A DNA stretch of 64,000 nucleotides from Amoebophrya sp. A120. Lineage: Eukaryota; Sar; Dinophyceae; Syndiniales; Amoebophryaceae. The DNA is taken from assembly GCA_905178155.1 (NCBI GenBank), contig CAJINV010000001.1, positions 1,474,225-1,538,224 on the forward strand. Reading direction: 5' to 3'. Made by a program: the position numbers and the translations under genes. This document shows positions 32,601 through 43,700 of the stretch, piece by piece. Numbering within the stretch: the stretch's first letter is position 1; each line of letters opens with the position of its first letter. The notes under the pieces were generated by a model. The model was not told the origin of the DNA and searched no databases. It worked only from the letters and a program-made list of their open reading frames with translations.

Positions 32601-35505
32601 TGTGGCTCCTCTTGCTGGTCATGCAATACAGATCTTTTTAGAGTCCAAACTTAGCATCACAAGTTCCAACTTTCCAGACCCAGACATTTTTAATACATTT
32701 GATATACCAACTTCATCACGTATTTTCTCGCCGTGCCCGGCGGGGCGCTGGAGGACGCTTTGAGGCTCCAGTCGGATACGAAGTTCAACGACGGCGCTTA
32801 TCTCGACCTCGACATGGCACGCGTGGATTTCAGATTCACTCCACGTGTCGCGACCCGCGGTAAAAACATCGGCACGGGCAAGGTGATCACCGGAATCGAA
32901 AAAATCGATGGAGTGCCCTTTTCCAGGGAGAAGATGTACAACATCGCAACCACGGCCAATTTTGCGTTCTTTCACGAAGCGCTGAACGGGGCCAAGCAGC
33001 CCGTCGCAAAGTGGCCCTCGGTGTGGGAGGCGTACCAGCAGAAGTACGGCACGCCGCAACGCAAGGTCGTTCTGATGCGCTACTTCTTGGCACCGTGGTT
33101 GCAGCGAGTCGCGTATTGAGAGGAAAAATCCCCCCTCCCCATATTGAAAAGGTATGTTTCCAAAAATTTCTGTTGCGGATTTGAGGTCACAAATCATGTC
33201 TGTCTTGCAAGAAGACAAGGACAGAAGCTTCCGCCCCATTATCGAAGCGGTTTGTCATGCTGTTGGGCCTAAAGGGGGGCGCTTGCCATGCTGAACTACT
33301 AGACCCATACGCCCCTAGCTAGCCTGGGGATCTGGCCGCAGTGCCTCTCTGCAATACAAAGCTGATTTGTGGTCACAAATCAGCATCACAAATTTCCTTT
33401 TTGATATGGGGAGGGGGGATTTTTCATTTTGATATCGCGCGGACGGCGGACTTTGAGCTGGTGAAAGGCACCCACGACCACAGCGCGGACGAGAAAGGAT
33501 CGCTGTCACTGCCGGAGATGGAGAATTTGGTGTATCTGCAGTGGGCAAAGGGAGCTTTCTCGTCCACCACAGAAGATGAACCAGGCGTGTTGGGGGGCTT
33601 TCCGTCGTTACAATCGCTGCTGACAGCTGGTGGAGCCGCGGAGTCGTCGTGGTCCAACATCTTCGCTAGAAGACGTCCTGCCACCGTCGAAGACGCGATC
33701 CAAGAGTACGAAACGTACCTGAAGCAGGACAAGGAGCAGCAGAATATGTTGCGCGGTGTTCTTCCGAAGGTGTTGCAGGTGATCCAGAGCGAACCCTACA
33801 AATTGGAAACGCCGTTGAAGCTTTTGGCAGCTTCAAGCGTCCCAGTTCGAAATAAGCACTGCGGTTATGCTATAAAACAGGTTAGGGGGTGGCAAAGCAG
33901 GCGAGTCTGGCAGGCTTTTTTTTGTTTTCAGAGTGTTTTTCTTGCTGCCCTAAGTAGGAATGCGAATGAGGAAAGCGAGTGATGAACTCAAATGATGAAT
34001 GCGAATGATGAATTAGAATAACAAGCCAACTGGTTTCGGCTTTCAAGAAGGGGGCGGGGCGCGACTACTCCTCACCCGATGCAAAAACATGCTTTATGTT
34101 TACAAGAAGACGGGTCGCCCTGATGGGCGACCCTTTCTTGAGCTTGATCCTTTTGCAAGCAGATAGCGAGTATACGGCAAAATGCTCACTAAGACTGTTG
34201 GGCTAGGCCCCCTGCGAAGGAAGCGAAGAGGCTGGGATAGGGGTAGCGTTGGCTCTTCAAAAAACATGGCGCATCACGCAGCAGCGCACCCATAAGAACA
34301 TAAGGCAGTTGGAAGCCAACCGAAGAAGACGGGGCGCCATCTTGTGTGGGCCTTAATTCTTTGACTTCGGGGTCAGGTCTTGAGTTGTGCAATCCCGGGC
34401 AGCCGGGCCGAGCACTTCCAGAAGTTACCCGCCGAGGCGTTCGCGCGGGGCAATGTTCACTCGCGCGACTCTTTGGCCCGTCCGGGGGAGCTTGTTTTGC
34501 TGTTGCGCGCGGCAACGGAAAAGGAGCCGCCGGGAGGGGCTTTGGGGGGGCCTCAGAAGGGGCCTCAGAAGGGGCCTCAGGGGGGGCCTCAGGGGGGGCC
34601 TCAGGGGGGGCCTCAGGGGGGGGCTTCCGGGGGGCCTCCAGTGGCGTTTTTTCTTTCAGGGGAAGTGGCGTTTTTTCTGTTCTCGAAAGGACCGACGTTG
34701 TGGGCACCCTTCGGGAGCGATTGCGGTATGCGGGAGCACATGGCGCGGGAAGCGCGCCAAGATAGAGCTTCCCCGGTCGCGTCGCCTTTTCACCGCCTAA
34801 ATTGATGCGTAGACCCCGTTTCCCACTGGCCTGCGTTAATATATAAAACCAACAAGGCCCCCGCTGCCTATCCTGTTGCCTGAACGAAAAGAAAAAAGTT
34901 CAAAAATTCGTCGAGTTTTTAGAACGCATGAGCATAACCCTGGCTGCTTAAATCCGTTATTTCGAACTGGGACGCTTAATTCGGTATATCGAGTACACGC
35001 TGGAAACGCCTTTGAAGCTGTTGGCAGCGGACGTCGCTACGATGTATCAAAAGGAAAAATCCCCCCTCCCCATATCAAAACGACATTTCTGATGCCGGAT
35101 TTGAGTACACAAATCAAATCTGTGTTGCAGAAGAGGAATGCACGGAGATGCTGAACCTCGGCGGGGGCCTTTTGGTGTAGGCGCCTAGCATGGTAGACGG
35201 GCACCCTGTAGGCCTTACAGCATTACAAATCGCCCGCATAACGTGGCGGACACCCTGAGCGTGCCTTCTTGCAAGACAGATCCAATTTGTGGTCACAAAT
35301 CAGCAACATAAATTTTCGGAAGTATACCTTTTCGATATGGGGAGGGGGGATTTTTCCTTTTGATACGATGGCGGAGAACACCAGCGGAGCGGACGCAGCG
35401 ACGACGACGGGAGGGGAGATCGAAGCGGTCACTTTGTGCGGCGTGCAAGGGGTGCACTACGACAAACTGACGGGGATCATCGAGAAGATCGCGGAGGAGG
35501 TGTAG
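29615..35505 (+). CDS. Secreted 5'-nucleotidase-family metallophosphoesterase (9 coding segments, ~906 aa)
   Basis: Segments: 29615-29918, 30209-30400, 30551-30606, 30891-31530, 31858-32439, 32710-33113, 33440-33831, 35029-35044, 35371-35505 (2,721 nt). The N-terminus (MMMFRGITATALLHLGRWLL) looks like a signal peptide. Metal-binding motifs appear in order: SINDVYLLD, QGDFLGGG, GNHEFDPG (~141), LALTHQSDKDDE (~325) and AAHSHETLF (~361), the blocks of the UshA/CD73 calcineurin-like phosphoesterase family. The first motif has ND-x-Y where many members have ND-x-H. The C-terminal substrate domain follows: TYFLAVPGGALEDAL, VITGIEKIDGVPFSREKMYN and IATTANFAFF. The enzyme should hydrolyse extracellular nucleotides or related phosphoesters. 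Six introners, one GT-AG intron (31531-31857) and one long TIR insertion interrupt it. Splicing across the insertion (33832-35028) is inferred from the repeated codons and phase. Confidence 0.85.
29919..30203. mobile_element. Introner element, family B, reverse (285 bp)
   Basis: It starts TATCCTGTGTAAAAACGTAC and ends GTACGTTTTTACTCAGGATA; the duplication is GATCC. Its interior is inverted relative to 6673 and 30607. Excision rebuilds VIFSIQGDFLGGG, a metal-binding block of the phosphoesterase. Confidence 0.95.
30401..30545. mobile_element. Introner element, family E (145 bp)
   Basis: It starts TATGGACTGCAAAAGTATCG and ends CGATACTTTTGCACAGGATA; the duplication is CTGGA. It is the shortest introner in the window, close to a pure hairpin. 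Excision joins ASYPW to IFVNNNFG. Confidence 0.94.
30607..30885. mobile_element. Introner element, family B, forward (279 bp)
   Basis: It starts TATCCTGAGTAAAAATGTCC and ends GGACGTTTTTGCTCAGGATA; the duplication is AGGAA. Excision joins RAKKYQE to DAALLGRP. The flanking exon to the left is only 56 bp. Confidence 0.95.
31681..31746 (+). repeat. Two 27-bp direct repeats inside an intron
   Basis: TACAGGAACCCCATGAATAA plus AGATATT occurs at 31681-31707 and 31720-31746, in the GT-AG intron of the nucleotidase gene. The two copies are identical, so the duplication is recent. Confidence 0.9.
32440..32704. mobile_element. Introner element, family A, reverse (265 bp)
   Basis: It starts TATCAAATGTAAAAATGTCT and ends TTTTTAATACATTTGATA; the duplication is TACCA. 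Excision joins ADVFAFDT to NFITYFLAVP. Confidence 0.94.
33114..33434. mobile_element. Introner element, family C, reverse (321 bp)
   Basis: It starts TATTGAGAGGAAAAATCCCC and ends GGGGATTTTTCATTTTGATA; the duplication is TCGCG. An in-frame TGA within its first bases (33117-33119) would end the protein if the element were retained. Excision joins WLQRVA to RTADFELVK. Confidence 0.94.
33797..33831 (+). repeat. Left 35-bp direct repeat (nucleotidase codons)
   Basis: It encodes YKLETPLKLLA, as against YTLETPLKLLA in the copy at 34994-35028. There are about six base differences, three of them in synonymous changes. The copies are 1,197 bp apart and bracket the TIR insertion at 33835-34977. Confidence 0.92.
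33835..34977. mobile_element. TIR insertion in the nucleotidase gene (1,143 bp)
   Basis: The left terminus AAGCGTCCCAGTTCGAAATA (33835 on) and the right terminus TATTTCGAACTGGGACGCTT (ending 34977) are exact reverse complements. The interior has a GC-rich half with a 12-bp minisatellite and no recognisable transposase. It lies 3 bp after the left 35-bp direct repeat and 16 bp before the right one, the same layout as the channel insertion, but the terminal sequences are different. Confidence 0.87.
34544..34625 (+). repeat. 12-bp minisatellite inside the TIR insertion
   Basis: About six copies of GGGGCCTCAGAA or GGGGCCTCAGGG run in tandem, with G-runs of up to eight. The G-runs could form quadruplexes; that is inference. 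Confidence 0.9.
34994..35028 (+). repeat. Right 35-bp direct repeat (nucleotidase codons)
   Basis: Second copy of 33797-33831. Its frame leads straight on into ADVATM and the last introner. Confidence 0.92.
35045..35365. mobile_element. Introner element, family C (321 bp)
   Basis: It starts TATCAAAAGGAAAAATCCCC and ends GGGGATTTTTCCTTTTGATA, a perfect 20-bp TIR. The duplication is CGATG. Excision joins LAADVATM to AENTSGADA. It is the least diverged family C copy here. Confidence 0.95.
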
Positions 35506-35604
35506 ATGTAACCCTGATGAAGAAAAACCTACTTTATACCCATGTACTTAACTAATCGAAAACCGAAACTCGTCAGGAGTGAGGAGGTTCAACTGTATCT
35601 TATA

Positions 35605-35725
35605 TGTAGTGAGGTCACGAACCACGAACGTTCTAATCTAGCGATCTTTTTGCCATGTCTTATCCAAAACGACCGGCAGCTGTCAAGCGGCCGGAAGTGT
35701 TTTTGGACGTAAAAGATTTCCATTT
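35605..35725 (+). mobile_element. Family G relic, 5' part only
   Basis: TGTAGTGAGGTCACGAACCA and CAAGCGGCCGGAAGTGTTTT match the first ~120 bp of the elements at 9113 and 61804, with substitutions and small indels. The remaining ~600 bp are absent. It is intergenic, so it cannot act as an intron of a known gene. Confidence 0.8.
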
Positions 35726-36670
35726 ACTTCTCTGGGAATTAATTTTTTTTCATGCGGGCGCACTGGGGCCCGATCCCATTGAGATACGTACCGCACCGCC
35801 GCCGCCGCAGTGCTATTTTTGAGTTAGTGCAGACGCATCACAAACCGAGTAGCTCAGCATTCTGACTCCAACATCCCAAACTTCTTCCAGATAGCATTTT
35901 TAGAAAATGGCTCTCCTGGGGCTGTGCATGAGAAACATTTTCCAATCTTGCAATCGTGCAAGTAGACACTAGGGGGAAAAGGGAAGGAGAAACTAGTAGT
36001 CTGTAAATTTGCCAGTAAATATTGGCACTCCACAACGAGGTACTAGTGCTCACATTTTAATTTTTTCGTGATAGATGCGAGCAAATGCAACAGCAACCAA
36101 TACCAAAATCAATATGAAAGACACGACTGAACAGAGGAAATGTTCGAACCAATATGCATATATCACCCTGGTGCAACAACATGTCATGTCTTTCCTAGAG
36201 CTTTTGTCATCTGCCATACATTTCATCACTCATGTGCACTTATTTCATTTATGATCACGATGGATGCTAAGTAACAACTGCTGCTCAGACGAAAAACAAG
36301 AGCGCAACCATTTCATGCGACGAAGTTAACTTTCAGTCTTGCTTGTCCATAGTGGTGCTAGCAGCGTTTCGTGCACTGTTGTTCCACTATGGAGGAAGAC
36401 CCGGTCGGTGGAGAATTTTTTCCGCAGCTATTTATCAGTAGAAGAAACGAAAGGTAAAAAAAAGAAAAAGAAACCACGCACGACCAACAATTTTGTCAGT
36501 TGATGCAGCGGCGCATTGCGGTGCATAGTTCGCATCCTATTCTTGTCCTAGCTTAATGTGACTTCACGCATTACTTAAGTACTTAACATCATTCCTTTAT
36601 TTTGAGTGGCCCAGTAGGACCGAGTGGGATTGCGATCATTTGGGACCTTTAAACAACCTCGACAAACATA

Positions 36671-37111
36671 CACGCCCTCTTGAACTTGATGACCATTCTT
36701 TGTCTACTCGTCTAGTACGCCAGAAGGAGATTGATTGCCTTTGATATTTTCAGTTTTACTCTTGTACAGTTGCTGTCGCGAACATTGTACAGAAAGAAGA
36801 CGAAATTGCTGACTTTAGAATCGAAAAAAGCCGCTTTGCACAGTATCATTATCAAGTGAAAACAGAGCGTGATGAAGAAGATGAATAAAAGCTAGCAGAA
36901 ATAGAAATCAGCGAGGAAAGTTGTCAACCATTCGGCAAAATTGCCGAAAGAATTTCTCTAAAAGAAAAAGCTGCTGCTTCAAATCTCACAAGAACGCACA
37001 AAAACCTACTCACTATTTCTCTACTCATGTTCCTCATCAACCTCGATGTAAAAGACCTGGCTCTGCTAGTCAGACAGATATAGATCTTATCCCGAGTTCC
37101 GCGCAAAGTGA
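36671..37111 (+). repeat. Dispersed repeat, copy 2 (~440 bp)
   Basis: Diverged copy of 27814-28266, same orientation. Both copies begin shortly after CACGCCCTCT or AACGCCCTCT and end just past GAGTTCCGCGCAAAG. Confidence 0.85.
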
Positions 37112-37755
37112 TAGAAATCATGGGAGTATTTGAAATTCGAACTGTCGCACCGGCGCCATATTCTTTGCGAATTTCTCGATATCGCCGATGAAAATGTTAT
37201 ATTTAGAAGTCCACTTTCACACAAAACAAAAATACGAAAATATCACTTTCCATTTTCTCACCACTCTCTCTTCTTATCAGCGAACAAGCAAGACCATGTG
37301 AAAACGAAAAGGAGAAGAGCTTGAGCATTTTTAGGTTACGGGCGACAAATGTAGTTGCTACAGAATTATGTGATCGCCGAAAGGAAGTCCCTACTTGTGA
37401 AAATTGTATTTGTGTCACGACCGTCACCGTCTCACTATTTTTTTTCTTTCCAGCACCACCAGATCATGTAAATTTACCGGTAGTAGACGCAGAGTATTTC
37501 TATTAAAACCGCATTTTACGTTTGGGATTCTTATTGGACGTTACTAAAATAGCGATGTTACAGGAACACGATGTCGAGATGAAGATGGCATTGACTGCAG
37601 ATTTCCAGTCGCTTCGCAAACAAAAGGCAACCCGTAGAAGTTCCTGATCCCGGGTACTTACTACTCGTCGACCTACAACTCTCTTCACGTCACGACGACG
37701 ACGACCCATATTCACTTCACGTCGCCATCGTCTCCGTCTTTTTCCCTTTGAAATC

Positions 37756-40700
37756 ATGGCGAACTGGCAAGGCAACGGCGAACAAACCTGGGGCGAGTGG
37801 GATGAGGACTGGAATGGCGACGAGTGGGACGGTATCAAGTGTAAAAATGTCTGGGTCTGGAAGAATGCGCGATTTGTCATGCTGCTTTTCCATGACCCAT
37901 GAGGTCTGGAATGCCGGAGCTAGCATGACAGATTCTGCAAGAGCTTTCTAATGCCTATCCTGCATGGGAAACTACCTCCCGACTTGGTCAAAATTGGGCG
38001 ACTTTTGGTAATCATGCAACACAGATTTTTGCATGCTGCAGATTTAGCATCACAAGTTGCATTCTTCCAGACCCAGACATTTTTACATTTGATAGACGGT
38101 GACAACGGAGAATGGCAGGAGGACGAGAACAACGGCGAGTGGATATTGTGAGGAAAAATCCCCCCTCCCCATATCGAAAAGGTACGTAGCAGAAAATTTG
38201 CAATGCTGATTTGCGACCACAAATCATCTCTGTCTTGCAAGAAGGCAACTGCACAGACAACCGCCGTATTATGCAGGCGGTTTGTGATGCTGTTGGGCCT
38301 ACAGCGCAGACGTTTCTCATGCTAAGAGCCTAGCCCAAAACCTCTCTGCTCAGGCTTGGCATGGGCCTGCAGTCCTCTCCAGCAAGACAAATCTGATTTG
38401 TGTACGCAAATCCAGCATCACAAACTTCGTTTTGATATGGGGTGGGGGGGATTTTTCATTTTGATAGTGGAATGGCGAAGTAGAGTCGTCTACCCCGGAG
38501 GAAGAGGAGAACCAGCATGTGCAGCAGAACAAAGGCAAAGGCAAGGGAAATAGGATATTAAGATTAACTCCAGCAGGTTCGCAACATAAATCGTGGTCTT
38601 CGAGTACATTTTTTCCAAACCTGCCAAGTACTGCTAGTACCAATCGCAATCTGCTTCCAGGCGAGCAATCTCGTCATGATCCTACGGTCGTGTCTACTGC
38701 TTCATCTTCCTCAAAAGGTACAAAAAACGGGACCACGACCAAAGGTGGCAACCACATGAACGGCGGCAAATGGGGCTACCACCCCTACGGATCGACGATT
38801 GCGTCGGGTAGAAACGTCGAATGGGTCAGCCCGTCCTTGCAGAAACAAGAAAAACAGAGCGTCGTCGCGAAGGAACTTCCAGTCGGGCAGGCGAGTCAGA
38901 ATCTGAACCTCAAGCCGAAGAAGAACCAGAACGCGATGATGGGGCTGGGGGAAGAAAGAACAGCTGGACCTCCTGCCAGTGCACCAGCCGCGTCGCAATT
39001 ACAGAGGACCGCCCCCGGCGCCGGTGGACATCAAGCAGTGTCTTCTTCGAGTACCTGTACCACCACAACTTCTATGACGAAAGAATCGCTTTTGGCAAAA
39101 CTCCAGGCGGCGAAAGCCAGACGAAAAATAAGCCAACAGCAGGCCGTGCAGCAGAGAAGTAATGTCAACCAAACGACGCCTTCTGCTCAACAACAGAATT
39201 ACATCAACCACAACCGCGCCTCCGCAATTTCTCCGGCAACGCTGAAGCGGAGAAAAAACGTGAAGAGAAAAACCGGACAAATTTCCAACCGATACGAGGT
39301 TGCGAACTGGGCTCCGGAACTCCCGGACTACCTCGAGGGCGAATCGAAGGTCGGCGAACTCACCTCCAAGTGCTCCCGACAGGAAGCCGAGCTGCGGACG
39401 GAGACCAAGCAGTTGTCAAAATTCGAGGTGACGAAAGGCTCAAATTCCATGTTGGAGGGGACGGCGGACTACAACCTTTGCGTGAAACAGTACCAGCGTT
39501 CCGCGGCAGAAAGAACCTACGAAGCGGAGGACTTGCGCACTTTTGACGCGCTGCACATGTCCGCGCAATTCATGTGGGAATACGTGCTAGACGCGGACGA
39601 AAACCCAAAACCGATTTTCTCCTCCCTCGCCGTCGATGCGTCGACGAAAGAAGTGTACGGGTTTTTGCGGAACCGGTGTCGCGGGATTCGCGTGGACTAC
39701 CAGACCCAGCAGCCTTTGTCCTTTTACCAACCCTCGAGCTTGCTCTTCCACGAGCAAAATCTACGTTCCGAACTGCTGTTCTTTCTCCTACTCCACCACG
39801 AGGACTCGAAGCTGGGCGAGGCGGACCTCGGGCCGTTTCTGGAGAGTGTCTCCCAGTGCGCCGACCCGCTGACGCAGATCTACCGAAAGTGGCTGGAACA
39901 GAGCGACGGCGAGATCTGCAGAAGTACCATGCCCTTCATGACCAGGCTGATGATATGCTGGCTCTGTTGGGACGCGACAAAGGTATTAGAAAGCTATATC
40001 TATCTGCAATAATTAGAATCTTCATCTTGATGCAATGATCAACGGAAGCACGACTATTTTGCAGGCGGGATCATATACCAGCAACAGAGCAAATACAATT
40101 GAGCTACTATGTGCCTACTAGTATCGGAACGCGTAGGACGAGGAGGTTACAATACAATGTCATTAACGTTGTCAATAAACACAAAAATTATATCAGGTTT
40201 GCGAATACGAGATGAAGCTGGAGGACTGCCTGTTGGAGAGCCCGCTCGTTCAGTGGGCGGTTTCCGCCGTTTATCCACTGGAAAAGTATCGTACTCGTAG
40301 TAATTGCAGCCGTGCATGACAAATCCAAGTTTCTATACGAACACGCATGACAAATTGCATTTCTCTTCGTGAGAAAATTTGTAATGCAGTTTCTACTTAC
40401 TTAGTACGTTAGTTTTGCAATGCATACCGTTTCCTCATTCCAGACCCGGGACTATTCTGGGTTCCTCCAGGAGTACTACGGGCAGGCGGATTTGCTCACC
40501 GCTGTTGCGCTCTCCCAGCCCGCGAACTACGCGCGGCTGATGGTGCTGATGCAGCTCTGCAAGTGCTTCAACGAGCGGATGTGGGAGCAGGTGTCGATCG
40601 CGAATTTGATGCGGCAATTAGTGTTGCCCGACTTTGAGAGCTGCTGCTTTTTCGTGCAGCACTTCGGCTTGGAGCTGATCTACGCGGACTTCGAGTCGGA

Positions 40701-43700
40701 ATTGGATAAAGATCTGATGGAGCAACAGCAAGAAAATACAGACAGAAATAACGCTGGTACTATCGATATGCAAGCGTTCCGTACCTTTGTCCGGTTCCCG
40801 GCGAAGGAGTCCTACAGCCCGCAGGACTGGGAGGACGAAGACGCCTACCAGCGCTGTGAGGACCGGTTCTTGAGCTATTTACTCGCGGGGAAGTTTCCCA
40901 CGCAGGGCGAGTGGAAAAACAAAATATCCTTTCCGCAGCGGCGAGACGCGCACTGCTGGCGGTTGCTCGCGGAGGCCCTGGAGCAGGGTGCGACGAGAAA
41001 GGAGATTGTGGAGGGAGTGTGGGACAAAGAAGACGTTGTCAGGGAAAAACGAGGACGAGCGGAAGAAGACGAAGAGGTTCCAATCGTCACGTCCAGAAGG
41101 TCGTCCCGACAAGAGCACGAGAGTAGTCAACACCTCGCGCTGGCCGCTTCGCTGCGCAGTTCGCCGATCGTGGTGCCAGCAGGTAGTTCACTAGCGCAGC
41201 AACGGACGATGTCTATTCTGTCGGGCGGGATGAATCAACCGGTTGCAGCGGCGTCCTCAAGGAACCTCGACGACGAAGACAGTGAGAGCAGCAGCAGCAG
41301 CAGCAGTGCGCCTTCCACACCGGCTGAAGACGAAGATCATGGAAGACAGTCTTCAGTTGTCCAGCGGACCTCCTCCCGTGCCGGAGTGGCGGACGACGCC
41401 ATGAGCGTACCCTCTGTGGACGAGGACGAGGAAAACGATAGACCGAAAGAAACCAAACCGGCTCCGTTTGAGTTCCCAACAGTAGCACCAGGTAGTTCAA
41501 CATCCGCTGCGGGTGGACCACAGGGTAGTAGTGCTCTAGCGACGTCGAGCGGTACAGGATTGGCGGCAAGTGGGCTCTTCGGCCAGGCGAGTTGGAGTTC
41601 GTCTTCAAGCACTAACATCTTTGGTACAGCGACCTCATCATCAACGAACATCTTCGCGGCTCCGGCAGCAGCTTCTTCTGCAACCCAAGCCGCGGACGCG
41701 AGCGAGCAGGGCGAGAAGAAGCCACCACAAGTCGTCAATAACCCCTTCGCAAAAATGTTTGTCCAGCAGCAGCAATTTAGTTCCAACTTGTTCCAGCCCG
41801 GCGCGACCAACCCGTCGCCCTTCCTGCCCCAAACGACCAGCAGCCCCTTCGGCGCTGCAAACAATCCCAGTCCTTTTGGCGCTCCTGCTGCACCATTTGG
41901 TCAGCAACAGCCGCCGGCGTTCGCCACCACAAAAAAGCAGAGAACTACGAAGAAGCGCAAACTCGCGGACCTCCCGGAAGCCACTTGGCAGCGACTCTCC
42001 GAGATGGCGGCGAAGCACGACGTGGAGAGACGGAGGACGTGCTTTTTGAATTGGAAGAGCCTCTTTATGGAGAAGAAGAAAAGACTCGGCACCCACGAGC
42101 ACCAGAAGTTTCAGGGGTTAAAACTTCTCCTTCCGGGAAGTGGGCGCAAGATGAACAAACCCAATAATTTCATCGCGAATTCATCGAATTCTTGGAAGCG
42201 ACGGCGAGGGATCGACGACCAGGTGGCGCAGTTCTACGGACGGCAGTTGGAAAAGACGACGCCGGGGATTGGGGCGATTGGTGGGCTGTTGCTGCGGTCG
42301 CAGTTGGATCGTGTGGAAAAACTGTTGCCCATGGGGACAACGTTGAGGTACTGTCTCGACACGTTCGCTATCAAATGTAAAAATGTCTGGGTCTGGAAGA
42401 TTGCCAGGTTTGTCATGCACATTTTGCATGACTCCTGACGTCTGTGATGCATGCCCTAGCATCACAGATTTTGTGAGGGCCTCCTGATGCCTATACAGCA
42501 TGACAAATGCTCTTTCCGTGTAGCAAAACTGGGACTGTCTTTGCTGCTCATGCAATACAGATTTTTTTAGAATCCAAAATCAGCATGACAAGTTGGATTC
42601 TTCCAGACCCAGACATTTTTACAGTTGATATTCGCAAGCGCGGACACAAACTCGGCCGCCGCGGTGGAAGCAGCAGCTGCATACGGTGCTGTTCAGCATC
42701 ATCCTTCGTTCAACGAAATGGGGCAAGCGCAGCTGCAGATTCAAGATCAAGACCAGCAGCAGCAACTCTTGATGCTCCAAGATGTTGACCAGCAATACCA
42801 CCACCAGCAGGTAAGAAAAACAATACCGCAGCAGCAACCTCCGTCCTCCACCCCATCCCACGAAAATAACGGTTCTCTCCTGTCCTCCCCCGGTGCGGCA
42901 AGCTCCGCGAAGCGAAGAGTTGGGTCGCCGTACTCCGAGAGGAGAAAGATGACGCAGATGTCCTACATGGACCAGAACCTGCTTCCTGCGATGGTGCAAC
43001 AAAGTCACCTTGTTCAACACCAGCAGCCAGATTTTTATCAGCAGCAGCTTCAGCACCAAACCCAGAATGGAGAACAGCAACAGGCAGCACTGCCACTTCA
43101 TCGCCTCCCCCCGAAGTTTTCAGTCCCGCTGCCCCCCGGAGAGGCGAATTGTATCACCCACCGTAGATTCGTGCTTTGCATTCCCAACGACGCCGAGCAC
43201 TACGTGATCAGCAATAGCATGCGGACCGCCTTGGCAGATGCGGGCAATTTGAACAACCGCGTAAATAGCCACAATGCTGGTGCGAACCTGTCCGACACGC
43301 TCTCCGTGCCTTCCAGCGCGGAAGGGCAAGGCGCGTCGAAGTACCTAGCGGATGTATTCTACCGCCACGCGAAACTCCACCGCCGCGCGAGCGCGATCCT
43401 GTTGCGGAAAAAGCACGTCGATCTGGCGGAAGAGCAGGAAAGACTGGGTTTTTCCGCCGCATTTCTCCAGCAACAGCAGCGCACTAGCAATGAAGCCCCC
43501 TTCTATTCGGAGAACCACCTCGGGAAGTGCGACAGTTTGGGCTATGTGTTGTCCGAGGCCTTGGACCCCGCACAGATACTTCTGTTAGAATCGTTACCGC
43601 CCATTCCCCTGCACATCTGCCAGAAACTGGCGGATTTGTACACATGCACGGAAGCGAAGTCTGTTCGGGTCTTCTACGTCTTGTCCGCTGCTAACGTGCC

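Larger units (their letters stand above)
35506..37755. other. Intergenic region with element relics
   Basis: About 2.25 kb between the nucleotidase and SAC3 genes. It holds a truncated family G relic (35605-35725), a stretch at 35880-35945 with introner-like words (AGAAAATGGCTCTCCTGGGG, CATGAGAAACATTTTC) and the second copy of the dispersed repeat (36671-37111). No convincing gene was found on either strand. Confidence 0.6.

Noticed and set aside
34544-34625. CRISPR-like array
   Set aside because: Units are 12 bp and directly adjacent without spacers; this is a minisatellite in a eukaryotic element.
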